The position numbers and the translations under genes were made by a program. The notes beneath the pieces were generated by a model. It searched no databases. It was not told where the DNA came from and saw only the letters and a list, made by a program, of their open reading frames with translations. From the NCBI GenBank assembly GCA_900549375.1, contig URNY01000062.1, positions 1-14,621 of the forward strand: a DNA stretch of 14,621 nt. Direction: 5' to 3'. Below, piece by piece: positions 1 to 7,412 of this stretch. The first letter of the stretch is position 1; each line of letters opens with the position of its first letter. The stretch comes from an uncultured Bacteroidales bacterium. Its GTDB lineage: Bacteria; Bacteroidota; Bacteroidia; Bacteroidales; Muribaculaceae.

Positions 1-294
1 ATATGGGTGGAGACTGAAAGACCCCTCGCCGTCGAGGAGGTCCGCGAGGCATTCCGCAACGCCGAGGGACTTGTTCTCACCGAGGAGCGCGATGGCGAGA
101 AATTCTATCCGATGCCCCTCGACGTAGCCGACAAGGATCCTGTCTATGTGGGCCGCGTGCGCAAAGATCTCTGCGACGACCGCGGGCTCAGCTTCTGGGT
201 TGTCGGCGACCAGATCAAGAAAGGCGCCGCGCTCAACGCCGTGCAGATTGCCCAATGGCTTCTGAAAAACGACCCGGCATTCCGCAATCGCTAA
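1..294 (+). CDS. asd: Aspartate-semialdehyde dehydrogenase, C-terminal end (5' truncated by window edge)
   Basis: This enzyme makes aspartate semialdehyde from aspartyl phosphate with NADPH, the branch point to lysine/diaminopimelate, threonine and methionine, in the cytosol. The frame is open from base 1 (reading IWVETERPLAVEEVREAF), so only about the last 97 residues are present and the GTG at 7 is an internal Val codon, not a start. The stretch GLSFWVVGDQIKKGAALNAV near the C-terminus is the highly conserved closing segment of bacterial ASADH (family knowledge), and the end after 'WLLKNDPAFRNR' is the usual position for the stop. The catalytic Cys and His lie upstream of the window. There is no sign of damage. 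It appears unrelated to the downstream trio, being separated by about 125 bases with two inverted repeats. Confidence 0.93.
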   Translation: MWVETERPLAVEEVREAFRNAEGLVLTEERDGEKFYPMPLDVADKDPVYVGRVRKDLCDDRGLSFWVVGDQIKKGAALNAVQIAQWLLKNDPAFRNR

Positions 295-330
295 AAAGTT
301 GCATAGCTGATAGCGGCATCGGGTTCAGGG

Positions 331-347
331 ACAGATTTAAAATCTGT
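331..347. repeat. Short inverted repeat downstream of asd
   Basis: The arms ACAGATTT and AAATCTGT are perfect 8-base complements around a single central A. The element is AT-rich and has no T-run after it, so it is a poor intrinsic terminator. It could be a protein-binding dyad or a weak 3' end structure for asd. Its role is not determined. Confidence 0.35.
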
Positions 348-367
348 AGACATTCTGAATTTTAACA

Positions 368-415
368 GAGAAAGTGCAAATATTTGCTAAAATATGCTTA
401 TATTTGCACTTTCTC
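368..415. repeat. Perfect 16-bp inverted repeat upstream of the CHASE2 gene
   Basis: The arms GAGAAAGTGCAAATAT (368-383) and ATATTTGCACTTTCTC (400-415) are exact reverse complements separated by 16 bases. The left arm also runs into a second, nested perfect palindrome, GCAAATATTTGC (376-387), so the half-site ATTTGC/GCAAAT occurs three times within 32 bases. The right arm contains TATATTTG (399-406), which fits the Bacteroidetes -7 consensus TAnnTTTG, though no TTG lies at the usual 19-21 base distance upstream. The arrangement suggests an operator overlapping the promoter of the envelope trio. Binding and promoter activity are inference. Confidence 0.6.
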
Positions 416-420
416 CTATT

Positions 421-1617
421 ATGCTTCGAACTAACCGAACAGACCATAAGAGTGCGACTTGCAATATTCTGAATCTGTTGCTTAAAACGACAGGTATAAC
501 CTTGCTTGCCCTCTTGCTCTCCATGGCGCTCGAAGCTCCCTTCTCCTCATCCGCCTCTGCTATTTTCTCCAATCCTGAAAAGAATGATTTCACGCTGACC
601 GACGTCTACGCCCAGATAGCCGACGGCCGCCCGGTGCGTAAGATGGAGGATCGTATAGCCATCGTCGATATCGGTCTTGGGGGACGCGAGGAGATTGCCG
701 ACGCTCTGGAGTTGCTTCAGCTCTGCGGAGTGAAAGCCGTGGGCGTGGATGTCAATTTCGAGGAGCCGCACGAAGACGACACCCGCCTGCTCGAAGCCAT
801 AGCCTCCCTTCCCGATATAGTGCTGCCTCTCGGCGTGGAACCGGCCGGAGATAAATTCCGAATCACCGACAAACCGTTCTTCCTCGATATACTCGATGGG
901 CCGCGCTACGGCGTGATAAACCTCCCCGGCACCACCTCTAAAAGCTCCATCCGGGAGTTTGCCGTTGATTTCCCGATGGAGGGCGCGAAAGAGATGCCAT
1001 CCTTTGTCAGCGAAGTTCTCCGAGTGGCCGACCCGCAGGCGTGGAAAAAGCTTAAGGAGCGGGGCAACCGCTATGAGATATCCTCATATCATTCGCGCGA
1101 GTTTCCCATATATACCTGTGAGAATCTTGCCGACAATGCCGAGAAACTCGCCGACAAGATCGTGCTCATAGGAGCTCTCGGCGATGCCTACGACATGCAT
1201 TCCACGCCTATCAATTCCTATATGCCCGGGCTCATGATCCATGCCCACGCACTTGCCACCGCACTCGATGGCAACTGGTATGCCACAATGCCGCGATGGG
1301 CCGATTATCTTACGGCTTTCGCAATCTGCTTCCTGATAGTTCTGGCCGTTGTCGGAATAAAGAATGGAGTCAGAGGACTGCTCGTGAGAATCATTCAGAT
1401 TGTGATGGCCTATGCGGCCGTAAGAATAGGATATACCCTATTTATCGACCACAATCTGATTTGTAACTTCTCCAACACGCTGCTCATGATTGCCTTCGGC
1501 CTCTTTGCCGTCGACATATGGAACGGCATGGCGGCGCTCATCAACATGATACGAAACAAAATCACTAAATACAGAAAACGTAGACTACAAGACCTGACAT
1601 GCGAAAATACATTCTGA
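421..1617 (+). CDS. CHASE2-domain membrane protein lacking an output domain
   Basis: A CHASE2-type extracytoplasmic sensor. From the chosen start it is 398 residues: a hydrophobic segment at about 17-37, a periplasmic CHASE2 domain at about 75-290 with the typical opening 'DRIAIVDI', the 'GVKAVGVDVNF' strand and the closing 'KIVLIGALGDAYDMHSTP...PGLMIHAHALAT' block, then three membrane segments near 295-315, 322-342 and 350-370. This is the usual CHASE2 topology, but the cyclase, kinase or other output domain that normally follows is missing; the protein stops after a short basic tail (KYRKRR). It may therefore signal through its neighbours. ATG 421 was chosen over ATG 394 because 394 lies inside the inverted repeat and upstream of the candidate -7 element. 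The 3' end overlaps the next gene by 19 bases. Confidence 0.82.
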   Translation: MLRTNRTDHKSATCNILNLLLKTTGITLLALLLSMALEAPFSSSASAIFSNPEKNDFTLTDVYAQIADGRPVRKMEDRIAIVDIGLGGREEIADALELLQLCGVKAVGVDVNFEEPHEDDTRLLEAIASLPDIVLPLGVEPAGDKFRITDKPFFLDILDGPRYGVINLPGTTSKSSIREFAVDFPMEGAKEMPSFVSEVLRVADPQAWKKLKERGNRYEISSYHSREFPIYTCENLADNAEKLADKIVLIGALGDAYDMHSTPINSYMPGLMIHAHALATALDGNWYATMPRWADYLTAFAICFLIVLAVVGIKNGVRGLLVRIIQIVMAYAAVRIGYTLFIDHNLICNFSNTLLMIAFGLFAVDIWNGMAALINMIRNKITKYRKRRLQDLTCENTF

Positions 1618-2207
1618 TTCTCATGCTCGCCCTGAGCCATCTGTTCGTTCTCGCCCACTATTCGCTGCATTCTGTAAGCGGGAATGTAAAAATCGACAGC
1701 AACGGCAAGCAGACACCTGCCGCAAAAGGGATGACGCTTAAAGCATCCGACTATCTCATAATCCCTGAAGGGGGAAAAGTGGAGATCTACAACGATCTCG
1801 ACAAAGGCATCTACGCATCGACAAAGTCGAAAAACACCGGCAAACAGGCTGCCATCAACAATGCAGTCATCACTTATGCTCAGGAGGCAGGAAGCACGCT
1901 GAAAGGACGCGTGATCAGCGACCTCAACGCCAACGGAGTGGATCCCGCCGGCGAGTTCGACAATTTCTATGCCGCCTATGAGCGACTCGTGGAGAAAGAG
2001 ATCCGCGGCGAAATGCAGCCCTCCTACACCATCATCCGCACCAACCCCGACAAGACTTATGAGATCCGCACATATTTCATCGTGTCGGAGCTTGCCGCCA
2101 GCCGTGCACGCATGCGTGCACTCGAGGAGGCTATGAAAGCAAGCGAGGCCGCGCAGAAACATGCCGCCAAGATTTCCGAATTCGTAAAACAGGGATTTGA
2201 CCAGTGA
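1599..2207 (+). CDS. Secreted FecR-like small protein of the CHASE2 operon
   Basis: A 202-residue protein with a clear signal peptide (about 1-19: basic start, ILILMLALSHLFVLA core). Residues 23-75 read like the beta-rich FecR-type fold: 'VSGNVKI...GKQTPAAKGMTLKASDYLIIPEGGKVEIYND', that is a G-x-V strand, a 'raised-threshold' loop and a charged strand (weak resemblance by eye; no search run). The C-terminal ~45 residues (SELAASRARMRALEEAMKAS onward) are Ala/Glu/Arg-rich and likely helical or coiled coil. It starts inside the CHASE2 gene (19-base overlap) and ends with GTGA shared with the next gene, so the three are translationally coupled. FecR-like and CHASE2 proteins are known to be encoded side by side in many bacteria, which supports the call, but the molecular role is unknown. 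Confidence 0.6.
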   Translation: MRKYILILMLALSHLFVLAHYSLHSVSGNVKIDSNGKQTPAAKGMTLKASDYLIIPEGGKVEIYNDLDKGIYASTKSKNTGKQAAINNAVITYAQEAGSTLKGRVISDLNANGVDPAGEFDNFYAAYERLVEKEIRGEMQPSYTIIRTNPDKTYEIRTYFIVSELAASRARMRALEEAMKASEAAQKHAAKISEFVKQGFDQ

Positions 2208-3745
2208 GACTGAGAGGCTCCATAGTATTACTGTCGACGGTGGTTCTGGCACTCAGTGCCGGAGCCGCCGGCAACGGACAGGCTCGCAACGGACAGCAGG
2301 AGGACCACCGGAAATCGTTCGAAGAATTCCGCAAAGGGATTCTCGGAGATTATCAGGACTTCCGCAAAAGGCTCCTTGAGCATTACGCCGATTTTCTCGA
2401 AGGGGAATGGCATGAATATGAGAGCCTGAAAGGTGAGGTACGCGACAAGACGCCCAAACCCCGCACTGCGCCGACAGTGAAGAAAACACCGGCTAAGCCG
2501 GCTACGCCGACGAAGCCTGAGGCCCCGGTTGCACCTTCGAAACCCACGGCGCCCAAAGCGCCTGTCACCCCCGTAGCTCCCGCAACGCCGGAGACTACGA
2601 AAAGACCCGAGACGCCTAAAACCCCGGCATCCCCGAAGGCCTCCGAAGAGAGTTTCAACTTTTACGGACTCCCCGTTTCGCTTCCGGAGGTGGAATACCG
2701 CGTGATGCGCCGTCTTGGCACGCCTCAGGATTATGCGGCGGCTTGGCGCGAGCTTTCGTCGGAAGATGTGGCCTCGAAGGTTACTCCCGCTTTGCAGAGA
2801 AAAGCCCAAGAGATGGGGCTCAACGATTATCTCACCTACTGCCTCGTCCAAAGCTATGTCGATGGGAAATTCCCCGATGCCGATGCTTCGGCGCGTTTTT
2901 CCCTCGTCCATTATCTTCTCGCCAACATGGGTTATGACGCCCGCATAGCGGCCACCGTTTCGGGAGTGCCTCTTCTCCTGCTTCCCACGGAGCAGAAGAT
3001 CTATGCCCGCAACTACATGATGGTAGGCAACGACCGCTATTATGTATTCACGCCCGACGGCATATCGCTCGAGCAGGTTGCCGGTGAGGGCATACGCACG
3101 TGCGCCCTCCCCTCCGATGCCGAGCGCGGACGCAAATTCGACCTGCGTCTGCAAGGTCTCAACATCCCGATGAAAGCGAAACCGTTCAATTTCGAATACG
3201 GACCGCTGCATCTCAGCGGAGAGGTAAACGAAAACCTCATGCCCATCCTCTATCACTATCCGCAGATGCCGGTAGAGGACTTCGCATTGTCGTCGGTTTC
3301 GCCGGAGCTGAGAAAGGACCTCGCATCGCAGGTGAAAACGCAGCTCGCGAATCTCGAAGGAGATGAAAAGGTGGAGGCATTGCTCAAATTCATGCACAAC
3401 GTGTTTGAATATTCCACCGACGAGGATTTCCATGGTTTCGAGAAGCCCTACTTCCTCGAGGAGACGCTCTACTATCCGAAGAACGACTGCGAGGACCGGG
3501 CCATCTTCTACACCTGGTTTCTCTGGAACTCGCTTGGCCGCAAAGCCCAGCTCATCACGTTCCCCGGCCATGAATCGGCCACGGTTGAACTCGAGAAACC
3601 GGTAGAAGGCACCTCCTACAACTTCGACGGCACGGTATTCTACGTGTCTGACCCGACCTTCATCGGCTCGCACACCGGCATGGTGATGCCCACCTACCGC
3701 GGCCTCGAGCCCAAAGTGGACTACACCTACGGCGACCGCCGCTAA
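2204..3745 (+). CDS. Secreted transglutaminase-like cysteine protease/amidase with Pro-rich linker
   Basis: 513 residues. The layout is: signal peptide (~1-22); a short helical stretch rich in regularly spaced aromatics (38-78, FEEFRKGILGDYQDFRKRLL); a Pro/Lys/Thr/Ala-rich linker (82-147), probably disordered and spanning envelope or peptidoglycan; a domain of unknown function; then a transglutaminase-like core near the C-terminus. The triad is intact and in order: Cys429 in NDCEDRA, His456 in PGHESATVEL, Asp483 in YVSDPTF. Bacterial members of this fold act as proteases, amidases or cross-linking enzymes; the substrate here is unknown. The start is GTG at 2204, overlapping the preceding stop as GTGA; the signal peptide begins right after it and AGGGA lies about 9 bases upstream. 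As last gene of the trio it is the likely enzymatic output of the CHASE2/FecR-like pair (inference). Confidence 0.78.
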   Translation: MRLRGSIVLLSTVVLALSAGAAGNGQARNGQQEDHRKSFEEFRKGILGDYQDFRKRLLEHYADFLEGEWHEYESLKGEVRDKTPKPRTAPTVKKTPAKPATPTKPEAPVAPSKPTAPKAPVTPVAPATPETTKRPETPKTPASPKASEESFNFYGLPVSLPEVEYRVMRRLGTPQDYAAAWRELSSEDVASKVTPALQRKAQEMGLNDYLTYCLVQSYVDGKFPDADASARFSLVHYLLANMGYDARIAATVSGVPLLLLPTEQKIYARNYMMVGNDRYYVFTPDGISLEQVAGEGIRTCALPSDAERGRKFDLRLQGLNIPMKAKPFNFEYGPLHLSGEVNENLMPILYHYPQMPVEDFALSSVSPELRKDLASQVKTQLANLEGDEKVEALLKFMHNVFEYSTDEDFHGFEKPYFLEETLYYPKNDCEDRAIFYTWFLWNSLGRKAQLITFPGHESATVELEKPVEGTSYNFDGTVFYVSDPTFIGSHTGMVMPTYRGLEPKVDYTYGDRR

Positions 3746-3795
3746 CGGTATCCGCCGCTACCGACCCACCTCCTCCCCACACCCCCAATCTAAAT

Positions 3796-3825
3796 GCCCC
3801 TTCCCGCCGATATGCGGAAAGGGGC
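3796..3825 (+). terminator. Probable intrinsic terminator after the CHASE2 trio
   Basis: GCCCCTTCCCGC (3796-3807) can pair with GCGGAAAGGGGC (3814-3825) around the loop CGATAT with one mismatch, giving a GC-rich 12-base stem 50 bases after the trio's stop codon. The following run is only CTTTGATT, so termination may be incomplete. Confidence 0.6.
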
Positions 3826-3865
3826 CTTTGATTAACTGGCGATTCGTCATTATTTTTGTGGTTTC

Positions 3866-3896
3866 TTGCATGAATTAAAAATTTATAGTATTTTTG
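3866..3896 (+). promoter_or_regulatory. Bacteroidales-type promoter
   Basis: TTG at 3866-3868, exactly 20 bases, then TATTTTTG at 3889-3896. This matches the Bacteroidetes sigma-ABfr pattern TTG-N19-21-TAnnTTTG, predicting transcription from about 3900-3903. The first bases transcribed fold into a long hairpin rather than starting an evident gene. Confidence 0.6.
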
Positions 3897-3899
3897 ACG

Positions 3900-3985
3900 A
3901 TGCAGACCGCACCGCAGGAGCCCGGTCAAGGGCTAAGCGGGTGGGTCGCAGACATTTTGGAAGCGTTTACTCGGCGCTCTTTCTT
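3900..3985 (+). ncRNA. Candidate structured small RNA or leader
   Basis: The stretch starts at the predicted transcription start. Bases 3901-3950 fold into one long stem-loop: TGC(3901-3903)/GCA(3948-3950), GACC(3905-3908)/GGTC(3944-3947), CACC(3910-3913)/GGTG(3940-3943), GC(3914-3915)/GC(3937-3938), then AGCCC(3919-3923)/GGGCT(3930-3934) closed by GGTCAA. A second small hairpin, AGCG(3962-3965)/CGCT(3975-3978), is followed by CTTTCTT and could be a weak terminator. The overlapping 41-codon frame (ATG 3900) has no ribosome site and would start at the very first transcribed bases, so a non-coding role is preferred. I do not recognise an RNA family. GC content is clearly above the flanking AT-rich sequence. 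Confidence 0.38.
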
Positions 3986-4345
3986 GACTATCTGGAACCT
4001 GGTAAATTTCAATATACATCCATAATCCTTCTGATTATCAACAATATCTATAGATTGCAGCGTACTAATAGTGTACTTTGAGAGAAGAAGACGGCAAGCA
4101 AGAGAAAATGGATTTGAAATAATTGTCATCCGTTAGAGATTTTTAACTGCGATGATTTGCTGCTTTTCACCGGCCTGTATTACATCAACGGTCTTAGAAA
4201 TCCTCTCAAACAAGTATCCTTGATGTGCCTTATGAACCGCATGATGAGAGACTCGTTGCATGGGGAAGATGTCGAAAACAATAGTTCGATTGAATTAATT
4301 CGCAGATTTTTAGGATTGCATACCGTTAATCTCGCGAAAAATCGC

Positions 4346-4353
4346 TAACTTTG
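4346..4353 (+). promoter_or_regulatory. Candidate -7 element for the defence operon
   Basis: TAACTTTG matches TAnnTTTG. The upstream element is weak: GTTA at 4325-4328, with 17 bases between. Transcription would begin near 4360 and give a leader of about 137 bases before the SNF2 helicase start. Confidence 0.4.
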
Positions 4354-4368
4354 CAATTTAAGCATTAT

Positions 4369-4506
4369 ATGCGAAATGACCAAGAATATTACAACGACAT
4401 AACGGCAAAAGCCGTAAACAAAAATATTGGAAGCTCCAACGTAGTCGCTTATAGGCTTTGGTCGGCCTCGCATAGCTTCGTTGGAGTTTTTTATATATGG
4501 AGCTGA
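4369..4506 (+). CDS. Possible leader peptide overlapping the SNF2 helicase start
   Basis: A 45-codon frame starting MRNDQEYYNDITAKAV begins about 9 bases after the predicted transcription start and ends at TGA 4504-4506, ten bases into the helicase gene in another frame. It spans all the leader hairpins, so ribosomes on it would change which hairpin forms. There is no convincing Shine-Dalgarno site and no homology I recognise. The coding appearance may simply be chance in a structured leader. Confidence 0.22.
   Translation: MRNDQEYYNDITAKAVNKNIGSSNVVAYRLWSASHSFVGVFYIWS
4402..4492 (+). promoter_or_regulatory. Attenuator-like leader with competing hairpins
   Basis: Three elements are visible. 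ACGGC-AAAA-GCCGT (4402-4415) is a perfect hairpin. TTGGA (4427-4431) can pair with TCCAA (4435-4439). CTCCAACG (4434-4441) can instead pair with CGTTGGAG (4479-4486), which is followed by six T residues (4487-4492). The last two use the same central segment and exclude each other, as antiterminator and terminator do. The right arm also carries GGAG, the only Shine-Dalgarno-like sequence before the helicase ATG at 4497, so the long hairpin would mask it too. Function is inference from the pairing. Confidence 0.5.
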
Positions 4507-7412
4507 CCGCAGCGCAACAGAAATATTTTGCCTATTGGCTTACAAGGAGTCTGCCTTCTGACAGCCTCGGTAAGCTCACGGCATCTTTGCAAGATGCGCA
4601 GGTCGATTTGACCCCACACCAAATCGACGCGGCTCTTTTCGCTTTCAAGTCGCCGCTCTCAAAAGGCGCAATCCTCGCCGACGAGGTAGGGCTTGGCAAA
4701 ACCATTGAAGCAGGAATAATCCTCTCGCAATTTTGGGCTGAACATCGCCGCCACCTGCTTATTATCGCCCCGGCTAACTTGCGCAAGCAGTGGGCGGCTG
4801 AACTTCAAGAAAAGTTCTTCTTGCCGTCTCGTATTCTTGAAGCAAAGACTTTCAACCGATACATCGAGGACGGCAATCTAAATCCGTTCAACTGCGAGGA
4901 AATCGTCATTTGCTCATATCAGTTCGCAAAGACGAAAGCCCCATATCTCAAACAGACTAACTGGGATTTAGTGGTTATAGACGAGGCTCACCGCCTCCGG
5001 AATGTCTATAAGCCAACCAATAAAATCTCCAACACAATAAAAAACGCGCTTGCCGACCGCAAGAAAATCCTGCTTACGGCAACGCCACTTCAAAACTCCA
5101 TTCTTGAACTTTACGGTCTGACAACCATTATCGACGATTACGCGTTTGGCGATCTTAAAAGTTTCAAGATGCAGTATAATCGTAATCTCGATGATAACGA
5201 TTATCAGAACTTGCGTCGCCGACTTGCACCGCTGTGCAAGCGGACACTGCGCCGCCAAGTTCTCGAATATGTGCGATACACAAAGCGCATCGCCATACTG
5301 CAAGAGTTTTTCCCGACCAAACAGGAACAGGAGCTATATGATCTTGTTTCGGAGTATTTGCAACGTCCGCGCCTATATGCGCTGCCTAACAGTCAGCGTC
5401 AGCTTATGACGCTTATACTCCGAAAGCTCCTTGCTTCCTCTACCCACGCTATATATGGTACTCTCTGTGCCCTCATTGAAAAGTTGGAAGCCAAACTCAA
5501 ACGCCAAGGCGTTGAGCAGTCTGATGAAGATTATTTCAAATATGACTATGAGGACTACGAGAGCGAAACCGAAGAATGGCTCGACGATGAAGAAGACGAG
5601 GACGAGCCGGACGAGGAAGAAATGCTCTCGCCCGAAGACATTGAGCGCGTCAGACTGGAGATTAAAGACCTTGAAAAATTCCGCGACCTCGCTTTCAAGA
5701 TTAAGCGCAACTCAAAAGCCGAGCAGCTTTTTGAGGGCTTAAATCAAGGCTTTGCACACCTCGAAGAACTCGGAGCCCCGAAAAAGGCTCTTATCTTTAC
5801 TGAATCACGGCGCACACAAGACTTCCTATATGAGCTTCTTGAAAAAAGAGGCTACAAAGGTAAGGTAGTGCTTTTCAATGGTTCAAACTCCGACAAGCAA
5901 TCCACCGCCATTTACAAGGCATGGAAAGAAAGGCACAAGGGCACCTCAAAGGTTACCGGTTCGGCAACTGCCGACAAACGCGCGGCTCTCGTTGACTATT
6001 TCCGCAACGAGGCTACTATTATGATTGCGACCGAAGCAGCCGCCGAGGGGATTAATCTTCAATTCTGCTCGCTGGTAGTCAACTACGATATGCCGTGGAA
6101 TCCCCAGCGCATAGAACAGCGCATCGGGCGTTGCCACCGCTACGGTCAGAACTTTGATGTCGTTGTTATCAACTTTCTCAATAAGGCAAATGCAGCTGAT
6201 GTCCGCGTCTATGAATTGCTCGACCAGAAGTTTCAGCTTTTCAATGGCGTATTCGGTGCTTCCGATGAAGTTCTCGGAGCAATCGGCAATGGCGTTGATT
6301 TTGAAAAGCGCATAGCACAGATTTATCAGCTATGCCGCTCGCCCAAAGAGATTAAGGAGGCTTTCGACGCTCTGCAAGAGGAACTGCAAGAGCAGATTTC
6401 CGACAAGATGCTGAAAGCACGCACAACTCTTTTGGAGAACTTCGATGAATCAGTAAAGCAGAAACTCCGCAGCGACCTTGCAGAAACACGCGACAATCTC
6501 AATCAATTCGAGCAGACTCTTTGGCAACTCACTCGAAACTACTTTGCCGACCAAGCCGACTTCAATGATGTTGACCACTCGTTTGTCGTTCACCCTTTTG
6601 TCGACAACGGAGCAGTGAGTTGGTATCGCCGTTTCCCCGGCGAATATAAGATGGTAAGCTCCGAGCTACGGCGCACAACCAAATTAGCCGATGGTGTGCG
6701 ACCTTACCGTATAGGCGACCCTCTCGCTCAATATATGCTCACCGGCCTTAAAGCCGCGCCCGTAACCCTCTCGGAAGTTACGCTCGATTATAGCAATTCA
6801 CTGCTAAATGTAGCATATATCAAGAGCCTTGTCGGTCAGTCAGGGTGGCTTACAGTTGAGCAGCTTACCATTGATTCTTTCGAGAAAGAGGATATTCTTC
6901 TCCACGCTTGTATCACCGACAAGGGAGAAACAGTTCCATCCGACATTGCCGAGTATATGCTTCGACTTCCCGGCTCAGAAAATTCGCTGACTGCTGAACA
7001 GTCCGAATCCGTCGCTGCCGCTCTTGCTGATGCAATGACCGCCCAACGTGCAGAAATTACTGCCGCAAACGCCGAGCGCAACAACACTTTCTTCGAGGAA
7101 GAAATGGAAAAGCTCGACAACTGGGCCGATGACGTAAAGGCCGGACTTGAAAAAGAATTGCGCGACCTCGACGCTGAAATAAAGCTCCACAAAAGCGAGA
7201 GCAAAAAGACTTCGCGCCTCGACGAAAAGCTGCGACTGCAACGTCTTATTAAAGACCTTGAAAAGCGACGCAGTGAAAAACGCCTCAATCTTTATCAAGC
7301 TCAAGATGATGTTGACGAGAAGAAAGAAATCCTTCTCGCCAAAGTTGAGGCAATGCTTGCCCAAAAGATTGAGCAAACCAAGTTAATAACCTTTCATTGG
7401 AGGATCATATGA
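4497..7412 (+). CDS. SNF2/RapA-type DEAH helicase of the restriction operon
   Basis: 971-residue superfamily 2 ATPase expected to translocate on double-stranded DNA. Motif I is DEVGLGKT (62-69, Lys68), motif II DEAH (162-165), motif III TATP (194-197) and motif VI QRIEQRIGRCHRYGQ (537-551, arginine fingers R542 and R545). 'DEVGLGKTIEAG' is typical of SNF2/RapA proteins. An unusually acidic insert (343-381, mostly Asp/Glu) separates the two RecA-like lobes. The tail (~867-955) is a strongly charged coiled coil and the protein ends in a 'LITFHWRII' motif that I associate with SNF2 helicases next to DNA methylases. It is broadly similar to DISARM DrmD, but drmA, drmB and drmC are absent. No nuclease motif was seen. 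The stop overlaps the next start as ATGA. Moderate GC, like res and the ends of mod. Confidence 0.85.
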   Translation: MELTAAQQKYFAYWLTRSLPSDSLGKLTASLQDAQVDLTPHQIDAALFAFKSPLSKGAILADEVGLGKTIEAGIILSQFWAEHRRHLLIIAPANLRKQWAAELQEKFFLPSRILEAKTFNRYIEDGNLNPFNCEEIVICSYQFAKTKAPYLKQTNWDLVVIDEAHRLRNVYKPTNKISNTIKNALADRKKILLTATPLQNSILELYGLTTIIDDYAFGDLKSFKMQYNRNLDDNDYQNLRRRLAPLCKRTLRRQVLEYVRYTKRIAILQEFFPTKQEQELYDLVSEYLQRPRLYALPNSQRQLMTLILRKLLASSTHAIYGTLCALIEKLEAKLKRQGVEQSDEDYFKYDYEDYESETEEWLDDEEDEDEPDEEEMLSPEDIERVRLEIKDLEKFRDLAFKIKRNSKAEQLFEGLNQGFAHLEELGAPKKALIFTESRRTQDFLYELLEKRGYKGKVVLFNGSNSDKQSTAIYKAWKERHKGTSKVTGSATADKRAALVDYFRNEATIMIATEAAAEGINLQFCSLVVNYDMPWNPQRIEQRIGRCHRYGQNFDVVVINFLNKANAADVRVYELLDQKFQLFNGVFGASDEVLGAIGNGVDFEKRIAQIYQLCRSPKEIKEAFDALQEELQEQISDKMLKARTTLLENFDESVKQKLRSDLAETRDNLNQFEQTLWQLTRNYFADQADFNDVDHSFVVHPFVDNGAVSWYRRFPGEYKMVSSELRRTTKLADGVRPYRIGDPLAQYMLTGLKAAPVTLSEVTLDYSNSLLNVAYIKSLVGQSGWLTVEQLTIDSFEKEDILLHACITDKGETVPSDIAEYMLRLPGSENSLTAEQSESVAAALADAMTAQRAEITAANAERNNTFFEEEMEKLDNWADDVKAGLEKELRDLDAEIKLHKSESKKTSRLDEKLRLQRLIKDLEKRRSEKRLNLYQAQDDVDEKKEILLAKVEAMLAQKIEQTKLITFHWRII

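Larger units (their letters stand above)
3746..4496. other. Intergenic region between envelope trio and defence operon: regulatory and RNA signals, no defensible gene
   Basis: The first 115 bases hold the terminator. From 3866 there is a near-consensus promoter with a foldable transcript start, and from 4346 a second -7 element leading into a structured leader. Short open frames exist but none looks like a functional protein. One frame (4118-4348) reads plausibly protein-like (FNCDDLLLFTGLYYINGLRN and onward to a stop) but has no good start or ribosome site, and the stretch just before it carries stops in that frame; it may be a gene remnant. I saw no transposase, tRNA or direct repeats marking an insertion edge. 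Confidence 0.5.

Noticed and set aside
1410..2252. Minus-strand open frame of 280 codons
   Set aside because: Antisense to the end of the CHASE2 gene and the FecR-like gene, with no recognisable features; the + strand genes have a signal peptide and coupled junctions.
2228..3673. Long minus-strand open frame of 481 codons
   Set aside because: It lies wholly antisense to the transglutaminase-like gene. Its Arg/Gly-rich translation is a compositional shadow of the GC-rich + strand gene and shows no domain.
3866..4081. 71-codon + strand frame and the opposing 67-codon minus frame (3926-4129)
   Set aside because: The + frame would begin within the promoter's TTG region, before the predicted transcription start. 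The strong RNA folding of the segment explains it better than either protein.
4118..4348. Protein-like open frame in the intergenic region
   Set aside because: No proper start codon with a ribosome site, stops just upstream in the same frame, and no family resemblance. At most a gene remnant.
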